A DNA stretch of 64,000 bases, taken from Woeseia oceani. Its GTDB lineage: Bacteria; Pseudomonadota; Gammaproteobacteria; Steroidobacterales; Woeseiaceae. The stretch's first letter is position 1; each line of letters opens with the position of its first letter. The notes under the pieces were generated by a model. The model saw nothing but the letters and a program-made list of their open reading frames with translations. It had not been told where the DNA came from and did not search any database. Shown piece after piece: positions 8,275 to 20,526 of the stretch. The DNA lies in assembly GCF_001677435.1 (NCBI RefSeq), contig NZ_CP016268.1:2655001-2719000 (forward strand), given 5' to 3'. The translations under genes were made by a program, and so were the position numbers.

Positions 8275-9873
8275 TTAGTCCTGCTTGCCCACTCCCGGCT
8301 GCAAGCGTTGGTTGTACTCGGTCAACCCGGCCAGTTGCTGGCGGGTCTGCGCGGCATCCCAGCCCAGCTCTGTGGCAGCGATAGCCGCTACACCGGCCGC
8401 GGCGGCCCGACCTTGATCAGCGGCCAAACCAAGCATGAGCCGCCGGTGCAAAATATCCACGAGCGTGCAGGCGAATTCGTCGCGCACCGCCATGGCCACC
8501 TCGGCACCCAGAAAACCCGAATCCATACCCACCAGTAATTCCGGCGACCCCTCGCACAGCTCAACGAGGCGCGCAACCCGCGAACCGTACACAGCCAGCA
8601 GACGCTGACGCAACGGTTCCGGCAGACCTGTCAGGGTCGCCAGTGTTTCTTCTGCCGACTGCCGGTCGCCGCCACCGGGGAGCGCTGTGCTTGCCGTAAC
8701 GCAGCGCGAACTTGCTCGCTCGAGAGTACGTTCAATACTGTCGACCACCTGCTCGGCAAGGTTGCGATAGGTGGTCAGTTTGCCGCCGATGATCGACAGC
8801 ATGCCGTGCGCAATGCCCGCATGACGATGAATGATGTGGCGGCGGGTAATCGCGGATTCCGGCCCCTCCTCCACGTAAGGCAGCGGCCGTACGCCGGCGT
8901 AGGAATAGTTGATGTCGGCACGCGTCAATTTTGCACGCGGGAATACGGCATTGGCGGTCGCCAGCAGATAATCGACCTCGGCAACGCTGGCCGACGCATC
9001 ACGCGGGTCGCCAGCAAAGCGAATGTCGGTCGTGCCAATAAGGTACTGATCGTTCCAGGGAATGATGAACACCGGACGACCATCACTCGCGGCTTCGACA
9101 TAGAAGGCATCGTTCGGCGCCCCCTCGAATGCCGCAGTGATAATGTGACTGCCTTTGGTGCCACCCATCAAACGCGCTTGACCCGCCTGCGTACCGGCCA
9201 GCACCCGATCAACCCACGGTCCTGCGGCATTCACAATGCAACGCGCATGAGCCCGTTGGCTTGCTCCGTCAGGACCGATGAAAGTTACCGTGTGCTCGCC
9301 CTCAGTGGAAAAGTCGATACCGCTGACCTGATGGTAATTGCGAACATCGGCGCCCGCCTCTGCCGCAGCGATGATGTTCTCAATAACCAGGCGTTCTGCG
9401 TAAGTGATCTGTGCGTCGTAATAGCTGGCGCCGCCCCGCAATCCCTGCGGATTGACCGACGGCACCAACGCCAGCAACTGCTCTTTCGACAACATCCGGT
9501 GACGCGGCAGTGATTTGCCCATGGACAACGTGTCGTATGCGATCATGCCCAGACGAACCAGCCACGGTGCGCGCTTGCCGCCACGGTACAAGGGGATGAT
9601 GAGTTTGAGCGGACGTACCAGGTGACTCGCTATGCGGCGCAAATACCGTCGTTCGTGCAAGGACTCGTAGACCAGCGGAATCTCGCCGTATTCCAGGTAG
9701 CGCAAACCGCCGTGTATCAGGCGACTGGACCAGCTACTGGTACCGCTACCGAAATCCGCAGCTTCGAGCAACAATACATTGAGACCGCGCAATGCCGCGT
9801 CACGCGCAATGCCGGCACCGTTGATGCCACCACCAACGATGATCGCATCGAACTTATCCGCCGCACCGGTCAT
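8275..9873 (-). CDS. glpD: Aerobic glycerol-3-phosphate dehydrogenase
   Basis: FAD-dependent enzyme that oxidises sn-glycerol 3-phosphate to dihydroxyacetone phosphate and passes electrons to quinone at the inner membrane. The N-terminus has the Rossmann FAD motif VGGGINGAGIARDA and the family signature SSWSSRLIHGGLRYLE. The C-terminal helical domain includes the GDRQSAEETLATLTGLP region. The length of 532 aa is normal. Its ATG overlaps the proA stop as TGATG, so it appears to be the last gene of an ilvN-proB-proA-glpD transcript. The partner kinase glpK is about 40 kb away in this window. Confidence 0.95.
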   Translation of the reverse strand: MTGAADKFDAIIVGGGINGAGIARDAALRGLNVLLLEAADFGSGTSSWSSRLIHGGLRYLEYGEIPLVYESLHERRYLRRIASHLVRPLKLIIPLYRGGKRAPWLVRLGMIAYDTLSMGKSLPRHRMLSKEQLLALVPSVNPQGLRGGASYYDAQITYAERLVIENIIAAAEAGADVRNYHQVSGIDFSTEGEHTVTFIGPDGASQRAHARCIVNAAGPWVDRVLAGTQAGQARLMGGTKGSHIITAAFEGAPNDAFYVEAASDGRPVFIIPWNDQYLIGTTDIRFAGDPRDASASVAEVDYLLATANAVFPRAKLTRADINYSYAGVRPLPYVEEGPESAITRRHIIHRHAGIAHGMLSIIGGKLTTYRNLAEQVVDSIERTLERASSRCVTASTALPGGGDRQSAEETLATLTGLPEPLRQRLLAVYGSRVARLVELCEGSPELLVGMDSGFLGAEVAMAVRDEFACTLVDILHRRLMLGLAADQGRAAAAGVAAIAATELGWDAAQTRQQLAGLTEYNQRLQPGVGKQD

Positions 9874-11153
9874 CAGGGTCGCAGTTGCCCGGCACCGTGC
9901 ACGAGGTACTTGTAGCTCGTCAGTTGTGCGGCGCCGACCGGGCCTCGCGCGTGTATCCGGCCTGTCGCAATACCGATTTCGGCGCCCATGCCAAATTCAC
10001 CACCGTCTGCAAATTGCGTAGACGCATTGTGCAGGAGAATCGCGCTGTCGACGGATGCGAAAAACGCCTGCACAGCTTCAACGTCTTCTGCAACGATGCA
10101 TTCCGTGTGGCCGGAGCCATACTCACCGATGTGTGCTGTGGCCGCGCGAATATCATCGACGATGCGTATTGAAATAATTGCATCGAGGTACTCGGTGGTC
10201 CAGTCCGCTTCCGTCGCCGGCACCGCCCGGCTGTCCAGCGCGCACACATCGGCATCACCGCGAACTTCGCAACCGGCATCAACCAGCAATTCCATCACCT
10301 TCGGTAACAACCGCTCGGCGGCACTGCGATCGATCAGCACCGTTTCTGCGGCACCGCAAATACCGGTTCGCCGCATTTTCGCATTCAGGACAATGTCGGC
10401 GGCCATCGTACTGTCTGCCGATTCGTGCAGGTACACGTGACACAAGCCTTCGAGATGACCGATGACCGGAACCCGCGCATCCTGCTGAACCCGAGAGATC
10501 AGACTCTTGCCACCGCGCGGAACAATTACGTCTACAAAACTGGTCATGGATGACAGCAGGTAGCCGACGGCCGCACGGTCCGTGGTCGGCACCATTTGCA
10601 ACGCATCGCTATCCAGTCCTGCCGCCGTCATACCGTCAGTCATGCAGGCGAAAATAGCGCGGCTGGAGGCAAAACTTTCCGAGCCACCACGCAGTATCAC
10701 GGCATTACCCGATTTCAGGCACAAGCCCGCTGCATCGGCAGTGACGTTTGGCCGACTCTCGTAAATGATCCCGATGACACCGAGCGGCACCGCGACCCGT
10801 TGTATACGCAAGCCGTTCGGTCGCTCCCATTCCGCAAGCACATTGCCCAGCGGATCCGGAAGTGCGGCGATGGACTCGAGCCCGCTCGCCATGCCCTCGA
10901 TACGCGCATCATCGAGCATCAACCGGTCCAGCATTGCCCCGCTCAGGCCACGCTGCGTCGCAGCCTCCATGTCTTTTGCATTCGCGGCCGCAATAAGCGA
11001 TCGACGCTCGCGCACCAGGCCGGCGGCGTTCTCCAGCGCCTTGTTTCTTGCTGCAGCGCTCGCTTGCGCGAGACGTTGCCCGCCCTTGCGCGCCGCCGCG
11101 CCCAGGGCATCCATAGTCGCGGCCAGTGCCGATCCGGAAATTTCAGTACTCAT
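9873..11153 (-). CDS. proA: Glutamate-5-semialdehyde dehydrogenase (gamma-glutamyl phosphate reductase)
   Basis: Second step of proline synthesis: NADPH-dependent reduction of gamma-glutamyl phosphate to glutamate 5-semialdehyde, in the cytoplasm. It is recognisable along its full length (426 aa) as ProA: the NAD(P)-binding block [35 protein letters not shown], and the catalytic cysteine region [14 protein letters not shown]. It lies 42 bases after proB and overlaps glpD by one base, which suggests translational coupling. Confidence 0.96.
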   Translation of the reverse strand: MSTEISGSALAATMDALGAAARKGGQRLAQASAAARNKALENAAGLVRERRSLIAAANAKDMEAATQRGLSGAMLDRLMLDDARIEGMASGLESIAALPDPLGNVLAEWERPNGLRIQRVAVPLGVIGIIYESRPNVTADAAGLCLKSGNAVILRGGSESFASSRAIFACMTDGMTAAGLDSDALQMVPTTDRAAVGYLLSSMTSFVDVIVPRGGKSLISRVQQDARVPVIGHLEGLCHVYLHESADSTMAADIVLNAKMRRTGICGAAETVLIDRSAAERLLPKVMELLVDAGCEVRGDADVCALDSRAVPATEADWTTEYLDAIISIRIVDDIRAATAHIGEYGSGHTECIVAEDVEAVQAFFASVDSAILLHNASTQFADGGEFGMGAEIGIATGRIHARGPVGAAQLTSYKYLVHGAGQLRP

Positions 11154-11195
11154 CTGTATGCCGTTCCAACTGTTTTAAACGAATGTATTAATAGA

Positions 11196-12323
11196 CTAGT
11201 TTGCCTGATCAAACAGCACGAGGTCGTCCCGGTGCACGACCACGGCCGGGCCGCGATAACCCAGCCGGTTCTCAATATCCTGCGACCGGCAACCGCGTAT
11301 CTCCGCCACCTCTTCACTTGCATAGGTTGCAAGGCCGCGGCCAAGTTCGCGGCCGGCGTTGCTGATCAGACTGATCGCATCGCCACGCCGAAAGCTGCCA
11401 GTGACCGATGCAATACCAACGGGCAAAAGGCTTTTGCCGGCCAGCAGCGCAGCGCTTGCGCCGGCATCAAGATGCAGCTCGCCGCGCAACTCCAGCATTC
11501 CGGCGAGCCATTGCTTGCGGGCCGCTGCCGGTGTTCCTGTGGCAACAAAACGGGTGGTGGTGGCACCGTTGGCCAGAGCCCGCAATGGGTGCGGAATGGC
11601 ACCATTGCCTATCCAGGTCGTGCAGCCGGCGCGCGTGGCAATCCGTGCAGCCAGCAATTTGGTGGTCATGCCACCGCTGCCATGACCGCTGCCCGTGCCG
11701 CTGGCCATCGCCATGACTTCGTCATCGACCTCCGCAACTTCCGCGATGTGTTGTGCATTGTCATTCGCCCGCGGATTGGCATCGAACAAACCGTCCACGT
11801 CCGACAGCAGTATCAAGCCATCCGCCATGACCATTTGCGCGACACGGGCCGCCAGGCGATCGTTGTCACCGTAACGCAGCTCTTCCGTAGCCACCGTATC
11901 GTTCTCATTGATTACCGGAATCGCACCCAGTTCGAGCAGCTTATTCAACGTGCCCCTGGCGTTCAGAAAACGACGCCTGATCTCGGTATCGTCCGGCGTC
12001 AACAGAATCTGGGCGACGGCAATGCCGCGCTGCGCCAACAGTTCCTGGTAGGCCTGCGCCAGCCGAATCTGACCTACGGCCGCAGCCGCCTGCAGTTCTT
12101 CCAGCCGGGCACGACGTCGATTCAGGCCCAGCGTGCTGCAACCGAGAGCGACCGATCCGGATGACACAAGCAATACTTGTTTGCCGCTCGCCGTGAAATC
12201 CGCCACATCATCGAGCAAGGTCTGCAGCCAATGACGGTCCAGCACCCCGTGCCCATCGATCAACAGCGCAGAGCCGATTTTCACGACGACACGTTGCAGA
12301 CCGGCAATGCCGATGTCAGTCAT
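11196..12323 (-). CDS. proB: Glutamate 5-kinase with C-terminal PUA domain
   Basis: First step of proline synthesis: ATP-dependent phosphorylation of glutamate. It has an amino-acid-kinase fold with VVVKIGSALL at the N-terminus, VSSGSVALG, and the substrate and ATP-binding blocks INENDTVATEELRYGDND and GTGSGHGSGGMTTKL. The final 90 or so residues match a PUA domain (LLPVGIASVTGSFRRGDAI). At 375 aa it is close to the family length. I chose the ATG at 12323, since the longer frame only adds a low-complexity Arg/Ala-rich stretch that overlaps ilvN. It sits 7 bases after the ilvN stop. Confidence 0.95.
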   Translation of the reverse strand: MTDIGIAGLQRVVVKIGSALLIDGHGVLDRHWLQTLLDDVADFTASGKQVLLVSSGSVALGCSTLGLNRRRARLEELQAAAAVGQIRLAQAYQELLAQRGIAVAQILLTPDDTEIRRRFLNARGTLNKLLELGAIPVINENDTVATEELRYGDNDRLAARVAQMVMADGLILLSDVDGLFDANPRANDNAQHIAEVAEVDDEVMAMASGTGSGHGSGGMTTKLLAARIATRAGCTTWIGNGAIPHPLRALANGATTTRFVATGTPAAARKQWLAGMLELRGELHLDAGASAALLAGKSLLPVGIASVTGSFRRGDAISLISNAGRELGRGLATYASEEVAEIRGCRSQDIENRLGYRGPAVVVHRDDLVLFDQAN

Positions 12324-12330
12324 TGCTCGA

Positions 12331-12852
12331 CTAGCCCGTGAGGCGGTGTTGCCGGGAGTAGGACGACAACGTGACTTCGCCCTTGGAGACTGCCACGCTG
12401 CCGCTGCGGGCAACAGCAGACAAGCTGCCGATCTGCGCCGCTTCAATGACGAAGGAATCCACTTCTTTCTGGTTTCCGGTCAGTTGCAGCGTGCAACTGA
12501 TCATCGAATCGTCGAGCATCTCGGCACCGAACTTCTGCGCCAGCGCCTGCACTTTGGGCAAAGCACCTTCCGGTAATTTCAATTTGACGATGGCCAGCTC
12601 GCGCTCGAAGTGCTTGCCGAGCGTCATATCGTGAATATTGACGACATCGACCAGCTTGGCCAGCTGGGTATTCAGCTGCGCAACAGCTGCATCTGAACCA
12701 TTGATTACGAGCGTCACCCGGGAGACCGATTCATCCTGAGTCGGTGCGACGTTCAGAGAGTCGATGTTAAAACCGCGCGTAGAAAATAGGCCTGTCATGC
12801 GTGTGAGCGCACCGACTTCGTTTTGCAGCAATACTGATATGACGTGACGCAT
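12331..12852 (-). CDS. ilvN: Acetolactate synthase small (regulatory) subunit
   Basis: Regulatory subunit that confers valine feedback inhibition on acetolactate synthase. The N-terminal ACT domain is clear: the segment beginning HVISVLLQNEVGALTRM is followed by the signature FNIDSLNVAPTQDE. The C-terminal ALS-SS domain follows. At 173 aa it is slightly longer than typical IlvH/IlvN (about 163). It is transcribed away from the large subunit gene and appears to lead an operon with proB, proA and glpD. That is unlike the usual arrangement, where it follows the large subunit on the same strand. Confidence 0.93.
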   Translation of the reverse strand: MRHVISVLLQNEVGALTRMTGLFSTRGFNIDSLNVAPTQDESVSRVTLVINGSDAAVAQLNTQLAKLVDVVNIHDMTLGKHFERELAIVKLKLPEGALPKVQALAQKFGAEMLDDSMISCTLQLTGNQKEVDSFVIEAAQIGSLSAVARSGSVAVSKGEVTLSSYSRQHRLTG

Positions 12853-13004
12853 GTTGTTGTTTCCGGTGTTGAGTTCAATTCTGCTGAAACGGCCAATGCA
12901 CTTTCAGCACATAATTCCGGCCAGCGGCGCCAGTATTGCAATGCACCAGAAATTAGTAAACACTCGCGAGAAATCTGAAAGTTACATTGATCTTGTGGCA
13001 CCTA

Positions 13005-14855
<1,851 letters not shown>

Positions 14856-14890
14856 ACCGCGCTTCTGGCGGTATTCACAGCACAGTTAGC

Positions 14891-14930
14891 AAACGCCGTT
14901 GCTGGTCTGACAGCAACGGCGTTTGTCGTT
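14891..14930 (+). terminator. Strong terminator hairpin between ilvB and the S9 peptidase gene
   Basis: A perfect 14-bp inverted repeat (14891-14904 with 14911-14924, six-base loop) follows the ilvB stop by 35 bases and precedes GTCGTTTAT. The opposite strand has AAAC/GTTT ends too, so it may work for both converging genes. Confidence 0.85.
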
Positions 14931-16888
14931 TATAGCCCGCCTGGTCCGCATTCGTTTTTCAGGTAACCCGTGAGGTTCTGATAAAGCGTGATCTTGTGAT
15001 CGAAGAACAAGGTGTTGTAAAAGTGGTCAGCACCTTCAAGCCATACATAGCGGTAGTCTTTCTCCAGATCAGCCAGCTTTTTCAGGTAACGACGCATATG
15101 CGCCGGTGGTACGCGCTGATCAACGTCACCGTGCACCAGTAACATGGGCACATTGATCTTGTCGGTTTCGTCAATAGGATTGATCGCGCCCTCGCGATAG
15201 CTCAGTTGCGAAATCCTCGCGGCGCCACGCAGTTCGTCGCGGTAATAATTCAACTGCATTGTCATGTCGGCTACCGCGGCCCCGGCCAGCACGCATTGAT
15301 AGATCTGCGGCGTACGCGACGCGGCAACCAAAGCAGCGTAGCCGCCATAGGACCAACCGTACATTGCGATCCTGTCGGCATCCGCGAGACCTTCCTTGAC
15401 CAGGTACAGCGCGCCGTCGTCTTTGTCATCCTGCATGCCGTAACCAGCCTCGCTGCCGTCCGTGAAGGCAGCAAGGAAGTGCTTGAGCCCATAGTTGGTC
15501 GAGCCACGGTACTGCGGCTGCAAAACCATGTAACCATTGTTAGCGAGCATTTGCCCCCATTCGTCGTAGCCGACGACTTCAGAGACGAACGGGCCGCCGT
15601 GCGGCATGACGACCAGCGGGAACGGTGGCTCGCCATTGGGCACTGTCAGGTAACCGTGAATCGTCAGCCCGTCGCGTGACGGGTAAGAAATGTAGCGCAC
15701 ATCCGCCAGCTTCTCCGATTCAAGCAGCGGCTGTTTGCTGCCGACGGTAGTGATCTTTGCATCCTTGATCAGGTAATACGTACCGGGGTCACGCGGACCT
15801 TCGTTGTAGACCGTCATGCTGTTGCCGTCGCGCGAACGGCTGGTAATGCGTATCTCATGGGCATGCGGAATAAGGCCTTCGAGCTGCGCAATTGTCGCGC
15901 CTTCGAGCTCGTCAAAATACTCGACCCGGTACTTATCGGTTCCGTAGACAACGCCGGCAATTGTGTCGGGCTGCGTCCAGCTATTGCTGTGAAAACGCAC
16001 CCCGGCGACATTGACATCATTGCGCCGGTAAATGAGCTCCTCGAACTCCTGGGTATCCGGATTAAATGACCAGAGTCCGGACTTGTCACTGCCGTTGTGG
16101 GCGGTAACGAGAAAGTTGCCTGCCTTGGCATCGTCGAGACCTTCGACAACAAAGTCTTCAAAGCTGTTCTCGTCCATGCGGAACATCTCGGACCACTTGC
16201 TTTCGCCGGGCCGGCGAAAATACCAGATGAACTCGCCCGCTCCGATATCGAAGCCGCGCGCAGTATACGGATTGCCATCACCGTCAAACTCGATCTGCGC
16301 AAGATCAATTTTTCCGCGAATCAACAGCTTCTTGGTGCCACGCTTCAGATCAAACTCGTAATACGCGCGCGGCCTGAACGCCTCTTTCAGCTTTGAATCC
16401 TGCTCCGCCCCCGGATTAAAGGACACAATGATTTTCTCAGGCTCTTTCGGCAGAAGGTGCGAGATCGTGCCGTTCAGCTCGTCAAAGGTTTCTATATCCC
16501 TGGCATCGACATCGAAGTTCGCCAAGCGGAATTCGTAGACGCCCTGATTAAAGCCTTCGATCTTGTCGCGTATCTTCTGTCGCGCAACAAACGCAATGTT
16601 GGAATCACTTACCCAGAAGAAGCGCGTGATTTCCATGGGGTCCGCGTTAACCCGAAACGGTTCTTTCGACAGATCCCTGGCGTCATAAACCTCGATGACC
16701 GGATTACCGTCCCGCGTAGGAATTTTCAACAATGCGAGACGCTCGCCATTCGGTGACAGCTCTACATTACTGACTACGGCGCGCAGCGCGAAGTACTCCA
16801 GTGGGTAGGGCTCCACCGCTGCACTTGCGCTCGACATGCCGAAAACTACAAGAAGTAACGATAATCTGAACAGTCTGGATTCAGTCAT
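14930..16888 (-). CDS. Secreted S9 family prolyl oligopeptidase-like peptidase
   Basis: Serine peptidase of the S9 (acylaminoacyl-peptidase/dipeptidyl-peptidase) family, 652 aa, with an N-terminal signal peptide (LFRLSLLLVVFGMSSASA). An N-terminal beta-propeller region is followed by an alpha/beta-hydrolase domain. The nucleophile elbow is GWSYGGYAAL, the acid is in VHGDVDQRVPP, and the histidine is in GADHFYN. The start at the second methionine gives a clean signal peptide. It lies just downstream of a TonB-dependent receptor on the same strand, but a strong terminator separates them. This pairing is common in peptide-scavenging marine and soil Gammaproteobacteria; cooperation in peptide uptake is inferred. 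Confidence 0.9.
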   Translation of the reverse strand: MTESRLFRLSLLLVVFGMSSASAAVEPYPLEYFALRAVVSNVELSPNGERLALLKIPTRDGNPVIEVYDARDLSKEPFRVNADPMEITRFFWVSDSNIAFVARQKIRDKIEGFNQGVYEFRLANFDVDARDIETFDELNGTISHLLPKEPEKIIVSFNPGAEQDSKLKEAFRPRAYYEFDLKRGTKKLLIRGKIDLAQIEFDGDGNPYTARGFDIGAGEFIWYFRRPGESKWSEMFRMDENSFEDFVVEGLDDAKAGNFLVTAHNGSDKSGLWSFNPDTQEFEELIYRRNDVNVAGVRFHSNSWTQPDTIAGVVYGTDKYRVEYFDELEGATIAQLEGLIPHAHEIRITSRSRDGNSMTVYNEGPRDPGTYYLIKDAKITTVGSKQPLLESEKLADVRYISYPSRDGLTIHGYLTVPNGEPPFPLVVMPHGGPFVSEVVGYDEWGQMLANNGYMVLQPQYRGSTNYGLKHFLAAFTDGSEAGYGMQDDKDDGALYLVKEGLADADRIAMYGWSYGGYAALVAASRTPQIYQCVLAGAAVADMTMQLNYYRDELRGAARISQLSYREGAINPIDETDKINVPMLLVHGDVDQRVPPAHMRRYLKKLADLEKDYRYVWLEGADHFYNTLFFDHKITLYQNLTGYLKNECGPGGL

Positions 16889-16921
16889 TTGCACTACTCT
16901 CACTTTGCGTTTACCTGCAGC

Positions 16922-16952
16922 AAAAAAAAGCCCGCGGTGAACTACCGCGGGC
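16922..16952 (-). terminator. Rho-independent terminator after the TonB-dependent receptor gene
   Basis: On the minus strand a 9-bp perfect GC-rich stem (16944-16952 with 16930-16938, loop of five) is followed by eight consecutive T residues. It is 36 bases beyond the receptor stop codon. This is a textbook intrinsic terminator. Confidence 0.93.
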
Positions 16953-16987
16953 CCTCAATTACCTCGAATCAATGGTGCCCGCTGATA

Positions 16988-19900
16988 TCAAAGACCCAGA
17001 TCAAAGGTTGCAGACACATTGAAGTAGAACGTACGACCATTGATGTCATAGCCGTAGCCAATCGGCGTGTTGTTGATAGCCAGTACTTCGTCGCCATCCA
17101 CCATGGGTGGCTCCTGATCGAAGACATTGCGTATGCCACCGCCGAAGGTCCAGACATCACCGTAGTAATAAATCGACGCGTTATGCGTGAAGTAGTTATT
17201 GGCAAAACCTACGTCACGGCAGTCAACATCGCCGTCCGCCGTGCCAAGACAGGTGTCCGCCGTGCCAGCGTTCGCATTGCCGAAATCATCGACAAACGCC
17301 GCATCCTGGTGAACTGAACCAATGTAACGGGTCTGCCAGGTCGCGCGCCAGTCGGCGAAGTCCGCTCGCAACGTCATGCTGCCGTTCCAGTCCGGAAAGC
17401 CGAACTCGCCCTGGTCAGAGTCGAAATCGACATTGCCGTTGTCATCAATGAAAGTTTCTTCAAGAGCAAGTGAACGGTTCATCATTACGTCCACGCCGAA
17501 ATCAACCGGCCGGCCGAACATCTGCACGGTCATGTCAAAGGCAACGTTTACGTCCACGCCCTCAACTTTCTCCGAATCGCGGTTGATGAATCCGGCGTCG
17601 ATGAAATCGAGCAAGCCGTCTGCGCCGCGACGAATACGACTGCAGAATGCGCTGCGCACAGATGTCGGGCTGCCATAACAGTCGTTGACAATAAACTGCG
17701 CGGACGGCTCAACAATCGAATCAGTCAACTCAATGCTGTAGAAAGTCGAACCGATTGTCAGGTTGAACTGATTGAACCACGGCTGCTCGAAAGCGAAACC
17801 AAGAGAGACGGAATCCGAAGTTTCTTCGAGCAAGTCCACCGCGCCGCCGGACGAACGTTCAACACTGTACGAAGCGTTGATATTTGAGCCCAGCGAAGTT
17901 GGGTCCACACCACCGATGTCGATGCAGTTTTGAATGATGTTCGCATCACGCGTATCCAACGTCGGGTCGTAGCCACTCAAAGGATCGTAAGCGGCATCCG
18001 GAACGACGCAGGGATCACCAACCGCCAGGAAGCCTGTCTGGCCCAACAGGAAGTTCTCGCGCAAATTTGGTGCCCTGTAGGACGTTCCGTAAGTGGCCCG
18101 CAACAACAGTGACGGTACCGGCCGGTAACCCAGCTTGCCTGAATAGGTCCAGGCACTGCCGTAGAACTCGTCTTCCGTCCAGCGTGCTGACAGGTTCGTG
18201 GTCAACTCACTGGCCAAAGGCATGTCCACCAGCAGCGGGATTTCAAACTCCGCGTAGGCTTCGCTGGTGTCTTTTTGACCGACGGCGCCCTGATCGGCGA
18301 AGAAGCCGAAGAACAGGCCCTGACTCGCTACCTCGTCAGGAATGGACTGAATTTCGTCAATCCGATGCTCGATACCGAGACCCATCGACACCGGGCCGGC
18401 CGGCAGTTCCAGAATTTCACCGGTGACAAACGCGGAATAAATCGCCTGCTTGTAAACCGTGTCAAAGTCGCGACTGTCGAACAGGAATGCACGTTCTTCA
18501 GGCGTCCCAAAGTCGCCCACAATGCCGTTGTACAACGACGGTGCAAACATGTTGACGGGAACGCAAGGAGAACCGTCAGCCATTACGCCATCGGGCACGC
18601 CGTCATTGTTGTTGTCGACACCACAGACCACGTTGTTGGTTCCGGCAACAATCTGCGACGTGGCCAGCGATGTAGCGAGCCGGTCGCCACGAACACCGAG
18701 CCGGCTGGACACACCATCCGACCTTGACCAAACACCGGTAAGGTCAAATGTCCAGTTTGCCACCGAGCCGAAATTCATACCCGGGATGTCGCCACGCACG
18801 CCCGCGACGAATCGCGTCTGCTCGACTTTGTTGTCATTACCCGTACGGTCGCCAAAGACACTGGCAATCGGCAATACACCAACCGGACCCGACGGACCTT
18901 CCAGGCCAAGTCCGAAGGCAGTCGGTGGTACACCGTAGTAGTCAGTGAAGTCGGCGGCAAAATTCGGGTTATTCATCAACGAGTCGAACGCGAGTCCGCA
19001 ATCAACACCCGACAATCCATTCGGATTACACGGGTTATACGGATTGTTAGCGCCAACTTGCGGGAACAGCTGGAAGCGGCCGGAATCAAAGAAGACTTTG
19101 CGTTCGTTGTACATCGCCTCAAAATACGGCGTGATGTTCGCTTCGCCTTCGAGGGTGTATTCACCGTAGGCCATTGCACTCAGAGAATCGAATTCGGGAT
19201 AGAGCGTCCGGTTCAGTTCCCGCGATTCAAGGGCGTAGTCAGCGAAATCGATGTCAACCATGCCGTCGCCATCAGCATCCACAGGGACGCTGAACGACGA
19301 TGATTCGGACCAGTCCGCCAGGCCGGAGTTGCCCGCGCCCGGTGTCCAGTAAATACTGCCCCAACCACCGTAGTTGCCGAACGGATCGGGCACGATACGT
19401 CCAGCCAGTGCAGCACGTTTGCATGCATTCGTCCGCATGCCGAGCGCAACCTGGTCTGCAAGGCCGACCGTCCGGAATTCACCGGTGGTTGTCATTTCGT
19501 AGTGCCTGTCACACTGATTGGTCCAGCTTCTGTCGGCGGCAGTGACAACCTCGGCCGTTTCGGCTTCGATGCCAATACCGATGAAACCGCGATCAAAATT
19601 CTTGCCCCAGATCGCTGTCATGTTGTGGGTCATGCCTTCGTTCTGCTCAGGCACGGTGGTGAAATACTCAAGCTCAAGGCCATCGAAATCCTTGCGCATG
19701 ATGATGTTCACAACACCGGCAACGGCGTCTGAACCGTAAACCGACGAGGCTCCATCCAGTAACAGGTCGTATTGCTGCACAAGCGAGCCCGGCACAAGAT
19801 TAAGGTCAGCGGCAAACGGCGCCCCTTCCACACCCGCTGGTGCAAGGCGTCGGCCGTTGACCAGTACCAGGGTGCGCGCAGAACCCAGCCCGCGAAGACT

Positions 19901-20254
19901 CACCGGGTTGGTACCCGGGCCTTCGTCGATAACAAAGCCGCTGAAGGTAAGATCGATCTGCTGCCCCGTCGCGGCCGACGATTCCTGCAGAATATCTGCA
20001 GCATTTATGAGCCCGACTTCACGGGATACCTGACTGGTAATAACCTGTAGCGGCGCGATGCTGCTGTAAGTGCTGCGTTTCAGGCGCGAGCCGGTAACAG
20101 TAACCTCATCGATGGCTTCGTCACTGTCAGAACTGCTGGTCTCATCGCTGTTCGCTTCCTGAGCGAAGGTTGCGGGCGCTGCCAACAGCGCAAGACTGAA
20201 AAGTCCGGCAGCCAGCAGACGCGCGCAAAAACTGCGCGAATCGTCAAATTGCAT
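16988..20254 (-). CDS. TonB-dependent outer-membrane receptor
   Basis: Outer-membrane active transporter of 1088 aa. It has a signal peptide (about residues 1-31, ending ATFAQE), an acidic Ser/Asp/Glu linker, then the plug domain with EVTVTGSRLKRS, the LRGLGSARTLVLVNGRR motif and GSDAVAGVVNIIMRKDF. A long beta barrel ends in alternating-residue strands (FYFNVSATFDLGL). Asn/Asp-rich loop segments resemble large receptors for peptide or oligosaccharide uptake. The substrate is unknown. Its adjacency to a secreted S9 peptidase gene suggests peptides, which is inference. An own terminator follows the gene. Confidence 0.93.
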   Translation of the reverse strand: MQFDDSRSFCARLLAAGLFSLALLAAPATFAQEANSDETSSSDSDEAIDEVTVTGSRLKRSTYSSIAPLQVITSQVSREVGLINAADILQESSAATGQQIDLTFSGFVIDEGPGTNPVSLRGLGSARTLVLVNGRRLAPAGVEGAPFAADLNLVPGSLVQQYDLLLDGASSVYGSDAVAGVVNIIMRKDFDGLELEYFTTVPEQNEGMTHNMTAIWGKNFDRGFIGIGIEAETAEVVTAADRSWTNQCDRHYEMTTTGEFRTVGLADQVALGMRTNACKRAALAGRIVPDPFGNYGGWGSIYWTPGAGNSGLADWSESSSFSVPVDADGDGMVDIDFADYALESRELNRTLYPEFDSLSAMAYGEYTLEGEANITPYFEAMYNERKVFFDSGRFQLFPQVGANNPYNPCNPNGLSGVDCGLAFDSLMNNPNFAADFTDYYGVPPTAFGLGLEGPSGPVGVLPIASVFGDRTGNDNKVEQTRFVAGVRGDIPGMNFGSVANWTFDLTGVWSRSDGVSSRLGVRGDRLATSLATSQIVAGTNNVVCGVDNNNDGVPDGVMADGSPCVPVNMFAPSLYNGIVGDFGTPEERAFLFDSRDFDTVYKQAIYSAFVTGEILELPAGPVSMGLGIEHRIDEIQSIPDEVASQGLFFGFFADQGAVGQKDTSEAYAEFEIPLLVDMPLASELTTNLSARWTEDEFYGSAWTYSGKLGYRPVPSLLLRATYGTSYRAPNLRENFLLGQTGFLAVGDPCVVPDAAYDPLSGYDPTLDTRDANIIQNCIDIGGVDPTSLGSNINASYSVERSSGGAVDLLEETSDSVSLGFAFEQPWFNQFNLTIGSTFYSIELTDSIVEPSAQFIVNDCYGSPTSVRSAFCSRIRRGADGLLDFIDAGFINRDSEKVEGVDVNVAFDMTVQMFGRPVDFGVDVMMNRSLALEETFIDDNGNVDFDSDQGEFGFPDWNGSMTLRADFADWRATWQTRYIGSVHQDAAFVDDFGNANAGTADTCLGTADGDVDCRDVGFANNYFTHNASIYYYGDVWTFGGGIRNVFDQEPPMVDGDEVLAINNTPIGYGYDINGRTFYFNVSATFDLGL

Positions 20255-20526
20255 TTCCTTCCCCTTATGCAGTGTTTTTGTTTATGTGCGGGTTCAAATA
20301 CCCCGCTGTTGTGTTTAGTCGTAGGCCTTGCTCCGATGTTAGTTGCAGGGAATATTGCCGATTGTGATTGCGTTGTAAATGCTTCAGCGGCGAATACCGC
20401 ATCGTTGCGTCAGAAACGTTGCTTTAGAACAACGAAATCGCGCAAAAGGTAGATATATAGGACCTACAATGTCGTAAATTGAAAACGATGGTCTATCTAG
20501 TGAGCCTCGCGGGTGGCCCGGGCAGG

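Noticed and set aside
10596-12164. 522-aa plus-strand open frame opposite proA/proB
   Set aside because: Shadow of two well-recognised genes; no domain or ribosome-binding site.
12853-13004. ilv leader peptide/attenuator
   Set aside because: No short frame rich in Leu, Ile or Val codons and no terminator hairpin in the interval.
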